Source: Caecitellus pseudoparvulus
Taxonomy: Eukaryota; Bigyra: Bicosoecida
Direction: 5' to 3'
Assembly (NCBI GenBank): GCA_965644315.1
Contig: CBFFRQ010000069.1
Location: 1,390,439-1,454,438 of the forward strand
DNA: 64,000 bases
A program made the translations under genes and the position numbers. The notes below the pieces were generated by a model that worked only from the letters and a program-made list of their open reading frames with translations, was not told the origin of the DNA and did not search any database. Below, piece after piece: positions 13,611-25,247 of the stretch. Position 1 is the first letter of the stretch. The number at the start of each line of letters is the position of its first letter.

Positions 13611-16600
13611 TCACGGGGCTGCTTTCTTCACCTTGCTGTCTACAAGCTTGCCCAAAGCATGCAAGCGCAGTAAATGAACTGCCCGCCGCGTCGCGCCTGC
13701 TTTTCGCTGGTCCACTGACCGGCAGTATTGCAACATCTCCTGGATGACATCCGCAGGGCTGCCGGGAAAGGCCACCGCAAGCAGCTCCTCCAATTCCAGC
13801 TCCCCAGAACCGTCAGCATCGACAGCCTTGAAGAGGGACTTTGCCACTGTCGGCAGCAGGCCAGAGAACATGTCTGAAGCCATGTACTCCTCCAGGTCCA
13901 CAGCACCTGAGCCGTCAGTGTCGATTTCGTCGAACATTCGCTTCAGGGCCAGGACCCGATCACGGTCATGGCCACCAAAAGCGTGGGGCTGGGAGAAGGA
14001 TGAAGCTGTGGTTCTGGCCAGTCGCAGCTGCGCTTGCTCCGAAGCCGAGCGCCTGGACAGTGCCGAACGTTGGACAGCTGACGCCTTGCGTGATTTAGGT
14101 TCTAACACAGTGCTCATGTCCTTGTGCTTGTCCACGGTGTCTTGCCGCAGTGCGCAGAGCTCAGCGGCTTCCAGAGCAGGTTTGCCTCCAGGTCTTGAAG
14201 AGCTGCGCTCATCCTGCCATGCTGCTTGGGGCGAAGGCGAAGTGCTCGCAGCGTGACCACTACAGTCGCTCGGGTGGGCGAACCCCCTTTGCTGCCGGGA
14301 CTTGGAAGCAGCCAGCAGTGCGCAAAGCCTGGCTTCTTCTTGGCGAGCCAGCCGTGCGCTACTCGGACGCATCGCACGCTCAGAACTCTCACCTGTGGCA
14401 TGTCTTGGGCCTCCACCTAGCGACAGCTCCAATAGGGGCGCCTGAGAGGTCACTGGCTTCTGCTCAGATGATGTCCATGTCTGGCCCTGCATCTTCGGGT
14501 GCGCTGAGCGGGGCCGCAGTCGCGCCCTGGCCCGCTGACGAGATCCTTCTTGCTTTGAAGGACCCGTACGCTCATGATGGCCCCCGCCCGTCGGCTTTCT
14601 CCGGAGATTTGAGCTGGAAGCCACTGGCGCTGAGGAAGGCTTTCGTTGAGGGGAGGACATCTGAACTTCTTGTCGGGACAGGACACTCGGGCGGAACGAG
14701 TCAGGCTCCGCTCGATCCAAGCTCGCAACCTTTGTTCGGCGGCGCAGTTGGACTTGGTGTGCTTTGGCTACCAGCCCAAAATTCTTGTACTTTCCGACCA
14801 GCGAGCGAGGCATGCGCGCATGTCTGTGCTTTCCAGCCTCCGCGCTCAACTGCTCGAGGAAGCTCGGGCGCTCAAGGCCTTCGAAAGCGGCAGGGAATCG
14901 CGCCTGTGATTCAGCCGACTTCGCCGATAGAGTCTCTGTATCCTCACCGTTCGAGCTCAGGTTGAGGTCAATGAGCTTCCTTTGCTCGGAGTCTGTGGTT
15001 GAACGAAGGAGGGCGGCCTCAGAGGCGGCTGCTTGGCGCTCGGACTCGAGCAAGTGAGCCTTCCTCTCAACGGCCCGCTGGCCAGCCACTTCCAGAGCGC
15101 GAGCAACATTGCTCTCACCCACTACCTTGTGGTCCCCTGGCCAACTGTCTCTCTGTCGCTCCAGCTCCGTGAGTATACCTCCATGATCGTCGAGTGTGAG
15201 TCTGTGCAGTGACATGGACCCAGCGCCAGTCCCTTTCGGAGAAGGCTCTTGACCTACACATGGCAGCGGCCGGGCAACTGGAGTTGGCCTGGGTGGATCC
15301 TTCAAGCAAGCTTCGGCTGCCTCTCCTGGAGTGTGGCGTCCCGCGCACACCGCATCGCAGGCTGCCCGGGTGGACTGCTGATTCGCAGCGCGGCTGGTTC
15401 GATCTGGCTGGCTCTGGCTCACGGACCTATTCACAGCAAGCACGGCTGAAGCGCCCGAAACACGTTCGTCTTGCCCTTCCTGTACTCCTGTTGCCAAGCT
15501 GTCGATCGAAGAAGTTGAGCTGCGCAGCTCCCGCATCACTTCTTGTGCTTCGCTGCGACGGGCCTGCAAGAGGGTCGCGAGGCTTGGATCAAAGCTCCAG
15601 GGGCACTGCGCTTTGGACAGTGGCTTGATGCCGCCCGGGTTGCCAGTGATGCTTTCAGCCTCTGGAAGGTCATGATACACTCTCTCACACAGCACCGCAA
15701 GTGGGGCACCGACGATGCTCCACAAGCGAACGGAGAGATCTTGGCTCGTTGATGCAATGTCGGGGACCGGGGAGGTGTGAATGAAGGACAGGCTCAGGAT
15801 GCTGCCTGAGTGTGCAGTCCATGCTGCGACAGGCGCCGCTCCTGGCAGCACACGACTGTCGGCCCAAGCCTGTGCTGAGACTTGTCTGCCTGGAAGCACA
15901 GGCGAGAACCCAGGATACTCCGCTCCTACCTTCAACGAAAACCAGGCAGGGTGCCTTGCATCCAAGTCACTGATGCTACTGGACAGCAGGACCTCGGGAA
16001 CGCGCAGCCGCTCCCCAGTCGCGACTGGCACGCTGGGCGAAACTGGCCGGGTGGCTTTGGCACCAAGCCAAGCCTCTGCCTGCCGCTGCCTCAGTGCCTT
16101 TTTGTCAAGTGAGGGATCATATGCTGCAGGTGCAGTGCTCTGGAGCACTCGCCTGCGCAAGAGGTGAGGGTCGTATCCAGCTTGGCTGGCTGGGCACTGG
16201 CTGGGCGGCACCGGCGAGCAGGGTCCCCGAACAACAGCATCGGTGAGATCCCACCACTTGATCATCCCCTGAGCATCTCCAGTCACAATCCAGGCTCGGG
16301 GCAAGTTTTGCGAAGCTGCAGCTTGTGCCGAGTTCAGAATTTGCTGTGCAGAGGACCCCGGTGCGCCGTACAGGTGTCCATGTGATGCAGGAAGCGTGCT
16401 TTTGTCTGCACACATTACCATGTGTTCACGTGTAAACCCTGCGACCAGCACGTCCATGGCGAGAATCGGCACAGGTACAGTGCTCGGTTGGCAAAATGGG
16501 CGCTGCGCGGGCTGGCCAGGCTGTAGGGGGGGGGGCGGCGCTCCTCCCCTCCTCCCCTCATTCACGACACGCAAGAACAAACGCCCCGATCCTGGCACGT

Positions 16601-19600
16601 GAGGTGTGATGAATATGCTCAAACCACCACTACCATCAGCTGAGAAGAGAATGGGAAGGTTTTCTTGGGGCTGTGGCCCTTTCAGCACCGAGACTTCCCC
16701 GCCACACTCCACTTCGTGGTGCAGGTGCAACGAGCAGAAATCCCACATGCGTATGCTGCCAGACACATCTGCAGAACACATGACGCTGAACGGGTGCAGA
16801 AGGCAGACGCTCGACATATCTGCGTCGTGAGAGTTGACAATACTCCGGAGCTGTGGCATTTCATCTGGCTTGGAGTCGCTCCAGATTCGCAAAGAGCGGT
16901 CCCAGCTTGCTGACAGCACCACCGCATCTCCCCCTGCATGGCACATGGAGACAACGTCATCAGAGTGTCCCTGCCTGGGGGCCTTTAGCAAGTAACCGGA
17001 AAATGCGTTCAAGACAACAATGTTTCCGTCTGCATCCCCCACGAAGAGTTTGCGCTGCCGGTTGTCTAGGCACATGCTCACGATGAGATCGGGTGTGACT
17101 GCGTCCACAGCTCGGAGCAGGTTACCAGAAGATGCATCGTAGATGTTTATCGAGCTTCCTGCAGCGACGATGAGAATGTTCAACTCTCGCGAAAACTGCA
17201 CTGCAACTGGGTACGGGTCTGCTGCAGTCTGGGCCACGGGAACTAGCAGGTGGTGCTTCAGACCTGCCGCGACCAACGTCCCATGCGGCTCTTGGACGAC
17301 AAAGTTCCGGATGGAGAAGGGAGGGGCATTTGCACGGAAGCACCCACTTTGCGTCGCCGTCCCTGCTGTCGTGTCAGCGACGTTCCACACCTTGAACAGC
17401 CCGGATTCGTCCAGCGTCACAACCTGCGGCGCCACCTGTCCCAGCACATCCACTGCCACCAACCTTGATCGTCCAGGCACCACCTGCAGAAGTGCTACAC
17501 AGGAAGCAGGGTCCCAAAGCCACAATCCCTCCGTGCCTCCGCCGCTGACCACTAAGTCGCGGTTGGGCAACGCTTTCATGAATCTCACAGCTTCCAGGTG
17601 CTTGCAGAACGAATGTGACAGCTTTGGCACCACCGGGAGACGGTCATCTGCATACTTGAGCAGGTGCACGTTGCTGTCCAGCCCACCCACAGCCATCAAG
17701 CTGTGCCTTGGCACATCAGCAAAGCAGGAGACATCCTCGGCGTGAAGGGCCAGTTCACACAGTTTCTCCCGCTGCAGCACGTCCCAAACGGATATGATCG
17801 GGCTGTTCGGGTGAGCAATGAAGAGAGCATTCGCAGAGTCACTCCAAGCCATGACGTGCACAGCCATAAGGAGGTGGACGTGCCCTCTCGCTTCGAACCT
17901 TCGCGTTCCCCAGAACGTCAGGGTCATGTCTCCGTTCGCAACGGCAAGCAAGTGTTGGGTGTCCTTCGGGCCCATCGAGCTCCATGCAATTGCTCTGGAG
18001 CACCGTGGCTTGGGTCGACAGTACTCAACGAAATGCAAGGCATCTCCAGCAGATACTTGTTCGGGCCTTCGTGGTCGCGCGTAGTCCGGTACGCCACTGT
18101 CTGCCGTGTCCCCTTCTCTGATCTCACCCATAGCGCGCACACATGGCCCACCATCAGGGTCATAGAAGGGAACTGAGCCCCCACCTACCCCTGGTCGTGC
18201 GTACAGTCCAGCCTGTGGCGGTGGGTAGTCTGCCTCACTGTCCAACCTGGGCAGCGTTGGCACATTGGCATGGCTGGAAGGCGTACCCTTGCCAGCAGGC
18301 AGACGCCTGTCCCTGGCCATGAGCAGCCGCCTACGAGCCTTCTGGGCTTCATAGTATGCGGAAGCTTCTTTCCTCTCTCTGGTGATGGCTGTAGCCCTGC
18401 GCTGCGCAGCTCTTGTGGCTGGCAGCTGCGGTGGTGCCGTAGCCCGCCACACGCTCGCTCGAACTTTGTCCCCCTTCACTGCCTGAGCAGCATTTCCAAC
18501 GGGAGACGGGACTTGCAGCACCCTGGATGTCTCGAGCAACATTCTCTCAGAAGCTGTCAGCTGCCCGCCCAATGCCGAGACCCTAGCAGCTGCTGACTGT
18601 ACCTTCGCTCGCATGTCCCCCCGACGCTGCAAGGTGACAGTAGCACTTTCGTTTGAGCGCACCTCCCCCAAGACACCCTCCTGGCCGGTTGAATGCCAAA
18701 GAAACTTGCTCCATCTGCTTCCTGTTCGCATGCCAGCGGTTGGCTGCCTACCCTCCAGTTCCCGTGCCTTGGCGCCTCCAACTGCGCCTCCAGAGACCAC
18801 CTCGGCAGCTTCCAGCTTGTGTTGCGCATCCAAGTCTGAAGCTAGCTGGGGCGGACGCTTGGCTAGCCTGGTGGTGTAGCGTCTAGACCTATCCGACGCC
18901 ACGATGACTGCAGCTCGTCTCCTCGATGCCGACACTGCACTGTGAGCTTTGCCGCCTCCAGGCATGGCTAGGGTGGCTTTGGCCCACTTGAGGGCTGCCT
19001 TTCGATGCACGTCAGCTTCCACTTGGCGCTGCCCAGCTGCAGTTTTTGCAAGCTGCATCTGAGCCCTTGCCTCCTCTGCCGCTGCTGCGTCCACAACTGC
19101 CCCGCGCTGCCGCGCAGCCCGGGACATGGCGGAACCGATCGCCAACGCCTGCACAAGTTGGAAGCCAGGACAGTGACAGCTATTCGGAGAGACAGGGGTG
19201 CAGCAGGCTCACCTTTTCCCGCATAGGAAGGCGGATGTGCACTCGCGCAAGGAGGCACAGATCGTGGTTGTACACTTTCAGAACAGGGGACCCTGCCTCA
19301 CAGACGCACAGCTGCTGCAGCTCAGGGAAGAACCGGATGCAGGTGACTGGGTCTTCAGGGTGAAACTCCGGGGGCAAGAAGCTCGTGTCCGCGTCTTCAT
19401 ACTGTCATAGCAATTCGTGCGGAAAACAGAGCTGGAGAGCTGCTGCAAGCGGGGGGCACGCGCTCGGAGGCTCACCTTGATCTGAGGGCCAGCTCCATTG
19501 CGTTGTGATGAAGCCAAGACGCCACTCTCGACGCAGAAACTAGTGAACTCGTCCCAATCAACTGTCGCTGACCCATCAACATCAATGCGGCGGAACAGCT

Positions 19601-19856
19601 CAATCAACCCAACCATCACATCTTCTGCGGTTTGTCGCAGACGCGGCATTCTCGGGTGCTATGCTGGGCGTTGCAGGTTGCGTTTCATACCGTTACTGGC
19701 ACCGCCAGCTTCCACCATCTGGCTGATCACGCTGCAGAACTGCAGCAGAGACAAGCCATCAGATTGTTTCTGGAGCTTCTTGTAGTTTATCCGGATGTTC
19801 GTGAGGGTCTTGCTGGTCAGCAACGTGCTTGTGTCCAGCGCCAGAGCAACTGCCAT
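13611..19856 (-). CDS. WD40/EF-hand axonemal protein, CFAP337/WDR49 type
   Basis: Large protein of about 2016 residues from exons (complement) 19716-19856, 19476-19658, 19213-19401 and 13611-19148. The N-terminus carries EF-hand-like helices ending in a full loop with DVDGSATVDWDEFTSF, the signature start of WDR49/CFAP337 proteins. Next comes an array of WD40-type repeats (about 15,000-19,400 region, in two blocks), a long Arg/Ser/Ala-rich linker of low complexity, and two more EF-hands near the C-terminus (DTDGSGAVDLEEY and DADGSGELELEEL). CFAP337 is a central-apparatus protein in motile cilia. The ATG at 19856 is the first suitable start; a further upstream exon is possible. The first intron (57 nt) was chosen for phase. 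Confidence 0.72.
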
Positions 19857-20257
19857 GGCGTTGACCTGGGAAGCGGGATCACCCGCAGCCTGCACGACTA
19901 GAGCAGCAACTCAAACCCATGACAGCACCTAGTTTGTGCTGGCTGCCTCAATGCGATCCAAGGATTTTGCTGCCGTCCCTTGCCGGACTGCTGCAAGCTC
20001 ATGTCGCGCGCAAGCACTGCACCAATGGCACTTTCCGGGCTGTCGCACAAAACACTCAGCTCAAAAGAAGCAACTCCTCAACCCATATGGCACTCACAAT
20101 CATAAATCCAGCTTCGAAAGCTCCGGACTTTGGTTGCCTTTCGACGGTGTGCGCGCCTTTGCACCACCGCAAAGGGTGAGAAACGCCAAGGCAGCTCAGC
20201 GAAGTTGCGCTGCTGATAGAAAGGCGCCATCAAGATCAAAGAGGAGTTCAAGAGACA
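19857..20257. promoter_or_regulatory. Bidirectional intergenic region
   Basis: 401 nt between divergent starts of the CFAP337-like gene and the 887-residue protein gene. It is less GC-rich than its neighbours. No gene, repeat or clear promoter element is visible. Confidence 0.35.
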
Positions 20258-23065
20258 ATGAGTGAAAGTGCTTCCCTGGCGGAGAGTAGCGCACTGGATA
20301 CCGGAACTGTGCGTTGAAGAGCGCCTGCAGCCAATTTGAGGCAGTGCACCGGACCCATTTGCCTTCCGCGTAGGTTGCCGAGTCCGTCGCTCCCGGGGAC
20401 AGCGCAGTGCTGCCCAGCATTGCGGACGATGCTGCTTCTGTCTCGGACTATGACGAAGGCGAGGACACCGAAGAAGAGGCGCAAGGCATTGAGACGGTAT
20501 GCACGGCTTCCCGCGCCGGGTCATGGCAACGCAGCGGAAACGCCGCCTCGCACACTGCATGCGTGTACTGTGCAGGGGCTCACGCAAAACCAAGGGCGCT
20601 TGCTGTACATGATCAGCTTGTACACGAGGCCAGCACGTTCGGGGCTGGAGAAGGAGGAGTGGGTTCGGAAGCAAGCCCTGCTTGTGCTCATCTACGAGGC
20701 AGTGGTGGCGCAGGTGCTGGACTACGACTATGCCCCTGCTAGTACCATCGTCAATGGGCACCGCCGGTACTTCAACAAGTCCCAGGAAGGCACCAGTGAC
20801 GTGGACTTCCTTCGAGAGGAAGACATGCTCAATGGGCTAAAGCTGTCCAGCAAGTCCTACACGCCCGTGACTTGCTACCAGGTGTCCGCAAAAGGCATGG
20901 CCTTGGTGAAGAAGATGCCAAAGGCCGACAAGGATGCTGTGCATGAGCTCGTCTATGCGCCAGGCACCCGTGAGCTGCTGCGGGTTGTCTTTCGACACGA
21001 TGAGTACTTGCTGGTCGGCCCCGGTGGCTTCGAGCGCCCGTCATCGGTGACAGATTGTGAAGACGTGTCATACGTGTCATCGGCATATATCCCACAGTGC
21101 CTGCGTTTTGGGGGCCGGCCAACACTGTCGAATGCCCACCGTGCTGGGGAGTGTGCCGTGTCCGTGTCAAACATTCGGGATGAGCTGGACGAAGTGCTCA
21201 CACTGAACTCCGTGTCAATTGTTGTGGCCGAGTTCATACCCTTCGGTGCAAATCAAATTGTGCAGATGAACCACAACCTTGGTTCCACCGAGCGAGTGCA
21301 AGGGGGCTTCTTCACCGCCCTTGTTGATGACAACGCGGATGGCACAAAGTTCGAAGTTGCGCCGGGGCTGACCTCCGTGAACATCTTGGACTACACCCTG
21401 ACCAAGCACATCAACTTCGAGGCTGACATCAAGCTGCCTGAAGACGATGGGATTGTGCAGGTGGAGACGTTCGGGGTGTCCGTCAATGCGGACGGGACGG
21501 CATTCTACGGCATGCAGGTGGAGGCGGTCATGGACCGGATCAAGGACAACATCTCCCTGGATCACCTGTCCCGCCTGCTTGCAGATGTGCACACGGACAG
21601 CTCCTCCATTGTGGACTCGGTCGTCTCAGCATACCAGCGCCGGCTGTTGAACCTCATCTTCAACGGGGACGCAGGCAACAGGGACAAGATGAACCTCATC
21701 ATTGCCAACGAGATCACGCCTCACCTGACAGCTGAAGAGTACATGGACAAAGGGGAGTACGAGAACGAGCTGAAGCAGGTGCTCGGGGACACCCGGGCGG
21801 CGTTTGACATCTCAGAGCACGACACGCTCGTGTTTGGCGAGACTGGTCTGCTCATCGCAGGTCCCAACTCCAGACACCACGAGCCGCTGCTGTGCTCGTA
21901 TCTGCAGTTCACATCCATGGATCTGTTTGTGCGCAACTACTGGAACCGCATGTTCTTGCTGCTGGACAACATGAAGGAGGTTCGCCGCCTCATCAATAAC
22001 TACACCTCAGACCCCACCAGCCTCCCGAAGATCAGGCGCAGGCTGCAGCAGCTCTCTGACAATGTGCGCCTGATGAACGAAGTACTGGGGTACCTGACAG
22101 AGTCATTGGAGTCGTGCGAGATCCCCCCTGAGCCGCTGGACGCCGCGGGCCGGGCACTGTACGAACGGCTTCAAATCGCAGACCTGGCCGGGCAGCTCTC
22201 CATGAGAGTGCTGGACTTGAAGAAGAACATGGATGGGGCTGGAGCAGAGCTGCAGTTCTTGAAATCGATGGCAAGCATTGTTGCTGAGAACCAAGCAGCG
22301 AGCTTGGTGGAGAATCTGCGCTCCAACACCCGGCAGCTCATGCTGCTGCACGAGACCAACGAGAAGACCTCTGCTACGGTGGAGATCTTGCAGTACCTGG
22401 GCTCAGCGATGTTTGCGTTCGGCCTCATTGACAGGCTCATTGGCCCTGGTTGGAGCGTCTCGCAGTCCGAGTACGTGTTTGCGCGGTACCAAGACCCTGA
22501 AGTCTGGGACAAAGATCTCGTCCCAGGCGCGTGGCAGTCCTTCGTGAATGCCATGATTGTTGGCGCACCGACCATGTGGTTTTGGATTTCCCTTGCCATG
22601 TGGGCAGCAGTGCTGTATGCCACCAACCGCATGTTAACGCAGATGAAGTTCGTGTCCTTGGGCAAAATGACGGTCCGCATCCGCATCATGCAGCGTCTTG
22701 ACCTGGAACGCTTCCACGCGTACGTTCAGACGAAGGTGACTGCCCTCGAGGAGAGGGACTTCCAAGAACGCAACAGCATCATTCGTGTGTCGTGGGAGGA
22801 GGTCGACAAGGAAGCATGGGGAGGCTCAGCACCATACATTGTCCTGGAGTACGACGCTGAGACGCAGTACTTGCACTCCATTTCCATCAACTACAACCGC
22901 CGTGATGCCATCAAAAATCTAGCTCTCACCGCACCTGAGCTGCGCAACAAGCTTTGTGATGAAATGCTGGACGCACAGGTGTTCGAAGATGGCAACTACA
23001 CCTTCCGGGAGGCGACAGCTGAAGACTTGGAGGAGTTTGGGGCGATGAAGCTGCAGATGGGCTGA
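20258..23065 (+). CDS. Unrecognised 887-residue protein with C-terminal membrane segment
   Basis: I do not recognise the family. Exons 20258-20308, 20374-20496 and 20576-23065 join in phase 0 to 886-887 residues. The N-terminus is Ser/Ala-rich, then strongly acidic (DYDEGEDTEEEAQ). The long middle is a mix of strand-like and helical segments with no compositional bias, as in a folded conserved protein. Helical, coiled-coil-like stretches lie around 22,000-22,400. A hydrophobic segment with Trp (APTMWFWISLAMWAAVLYAT) at about 22,565-22,625 looks like one or two membrane spans. A soluble domain of 140 residues follows. The steady codon use and the clean intron pattern support a real gene. Confidence 0.7.
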
Positions 23066-23111
23066 CCTGGTGCATCCCAGCAGCCCCAGGCCAAATGCAC
23101 GATTGATGTGA

Positions 23112-24938
23112 CTACTTGCGTGAGGCCAGACGACGCCGACGGATGCCCAAGGTCTTCCTTGGGGCAGCCCCTTCCTTGGGCAGGTGAGAGAGTAAGGAGC
23201 TTGCTTTCGTGAAAGTGGGCTGCATCACGTTTGCTGCGGCAGGTGGCGGGGGGAGCATGGCCGCTCTCTTGCTTGGCTGGAAAAAGTCACCTTGACCGGT
23301 TGATGACGTGTCTGGAAGCTTGCTGACCATCCTGGCCGCTGCAGCAGCAGTGTCTGTGCGGCTGGTGCACACGTCACACGTCGGGAAGGCTGCCGAGGTG
23401 CACGATGGATGTGCTCGGAACGCACACTTGTCCCCGAAGTGCCTCCCGATGGCCACACGTCGGCAAGACGGCTCCAAGACATAGCTTTGCATCGCTTCAA
23501 ATTCGTCCTGCACTTGCTCAGGTCGCCGCTTGGACAGGCGCGTTCTGGATGGCGCGTCAGCGCCAGCGTTTGCTGCTTGCTGAGCACGCCATTTGCACCT
23601 CCGCAGCTCTTGTGTGTCGGCGAATAGAAGGCAGTGAGAGGCTTTCCCGTCACGCCCAGCCCGGCCCGCCTCCTGGTAGTATGCGGCCAGGGATGTGGGG
23701 ATGTTCCAGTGTGCCACCAAGCGCACAGTGGGGCAGTCAATGCCCATCCCAAACGCGATAGTGGCCACCATGGTGCAGGCCTTCCCAGAGCGCCAGTCCA
23801 CGAGGGCTTCTCGCCTCTGCTTTGGGGTGATGCGGGCATTGAAGACAGCTGCCGAGATGCCCTCTGCCTTCAGCATGCCGGCGACGTTCAGAGTCTCGTC
23901 CACAGAAGAACAGTACACTATTGCGTGAGACGAGCTCCTTGCAGGAGCTGGCTTGAACATTTGCGGCACCACTCGCTTCTTCGGAGCTTTCACAGTGTCT
24001 TTAGCGTGCAGCAGGGATGTCGCAGATCGGAATGTTGTGCAAGCTGCTCCAGAGGGAGCTCCCAGGCTGGCCCACAGCTCAGATGCAGAGGGTTGGCGGG
24101 GGCGCTTCTCACCGCCAACAGCCGCACTGCCGTCAACCGTCGGCGGTGTCGGGAGGCCCAAAGCTTCACGAATGGCAGAAGCTAGAAACTGCAGCTTTGA
24201 GCGGTCGCCTGTAAAGTGCGTCTTGCCATATGCCACGGTGTACCGCAATTCAGGCCGATCCACAGGGGCGCGAAGGACAATGGCAGCTTCGGGCGGAGGC
24301 AAAGTGGGAGCAGGCGGGGGGAGCGTCATGCCCAGCTGCTGACAAACAGCCTGGAGAACATAAGGGGTGGCTGTGGCTGTCAGTGCGAGCAGGGGCACTC
24401 CAGGCAAGCTGCTGCGCAGCCCCACTAACTTGGAGTACGAGGGTCTAAAGTCGTGACCCCACTGGTTTATGCAGTGTGCCTCATCCACGACAAGGCGCAG
24501 CAGAAGACCCCGTTCAGCAAGGTCTGTGAGTAGCCGCATGCCAGTGTGCGACATTGCGCGCTCTGGAGAGCAAAGGACGACTCTTGTCTTCGGGGCTGCG
24601 CTCGCGAGGTCAACCAGGAGAGCACGCTCTGCGGCCTTGCCAATCTCGCTGTGCCAAGCAGCGGCAGGAACATTCCCAGTGGCTGAGAGGCGTCTTGCTT
24701 GATCGTCCATGAGGGCAATCAGAGGCGACAGGCACACTGTGACGCCCACGGCGGCCATGAGGCCAGGCAAAGCATACACAAGAGTTTTGCCGCCTCCAGT
24801 GGGCAGGCACACCATGGCATCCTTGCCAGACGCGGCCGCTTCTACGGCCTGGCGCTGGGCGTCAGACCGCCACGATGAATACCCAAACTTGGGCAACAAT
24901 GCCTCCAGCTCTCCTGCCCGTTGGAGCTGTGCAGCCAT
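23112..24938 (-). CDS. RecQ-family DNA helicase
   Basis: 3'-5' DNA helicase for recombination and replication-fork repair. One exon of about 608 residues from the ATG at 24938 (MAAQLQ); the open frame extends upstream without an ATG. Seen: motif 0 region [15 protein letters not shown], motif [21 protein letters not shown], the RecQ aromatic loop [28 protein letters not shown] and motif [12 protein letters not shown]. The RecQ zinc-binding Cys cluster (CRR...KC...SC...CDVC) follows. A Ser/Lys-rich insert of about 70 residues separates the two RecA lobes. There is no winged-helix/HRDC region, so it is a short form closest to RECQL5-like enzymes. Confidence 0.9.
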   Translation of the reverse strand: MAAQLQRAGELEALLPKFGYSSWRSDAQRQAVEAAASGKDAMVCLPTGGGKTLVYALPGLMAAVGVTVCLSPLIALMDDQARRLSATGNVPAAAWHSEIGKAAERALLVDLASAAPKTRVVLCSPERAMSHTGMRLLTDLAERGLLLRLVVDEAHCINQWGHDFRPSYSKLVGLRSSLPGVPLLALTATATPYVLQAVCQQLGMTLPPPAPTLPPPEAAIVLRAPVDRPELRYTVAYGKTHFTGDRSKLQFLASAIREALGLPTPPTVDGSAAVGGEKRPRQPSASELWASLGAPSGAACTTFRSATSLLHAKDTVKAPKKRVVPQMFKPAPARSSSHAIVYCSSVDETLNVAGMLKAEGISAAVFNARITPKQRREALVDWRSGKACTMVATIAFGMGIDCPTVRLVAHWNIPTSLAAYYQEAGRAGRDGKASHCLLFADTQELRRCKWRAQQAANAGADAPSRTRLSKRRPEQVQDEFEAMQSYVLEPSCRRVAIGRHFGDKCAFRAHPSCTSAAFPTCDVCTSRTDTAAAAARMVSKLPDTSSTGQGDFFQPSKRAAMLPPPPAAANVMQPTFTKASSLLSHLPKEGAAPRKTLGIRRRRLASRK

Positions 24939-25247
24939 GATGCGGCAGCTGCGTTTCAGCGTTTCGCGTGTGCATCGGCGGTCGGCTTTGAAGCGGGGAG
25001 CCCCAAAGCCCCGCGAGCCGGGCCGTCTGAAGCAAGCCTGGCTTAATGAAACAATAGTTTGCGAAGTCTTTCTGCTGGTGGCCACTGCCGACGCCGCTTG
25101 GTGAGCGCGCGGTGGAGTTCAAAGTGTCAGGTGGGGGGCTTTTGCCTGCCACGCAAAGGCTGGGACGTGGCTCGCACACTCTTGGCACGGAGGGTGCATT
25201 TGGACAGCAACTGAACACAATCGCGCATCAACGTGGGGCGGCCACAC
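24939..25247. promoter_or_regulatory. Intergenic region upstream of RecQ gene
   Basis: 309 nt between the RecQ ATG and the stop of the next minus-strand gene. No gene, RNA or repeat is visible; it should hold the RecQ promoter. Confidence 0.3.

Noticed and set aside
19476-19649. Starting the CFAP337-like protein at the ATG at 19649
   Set aside because: An upstream exon (19716-19856) with EF-hand-like helices joins in phase and fits the family's N-terminus better.
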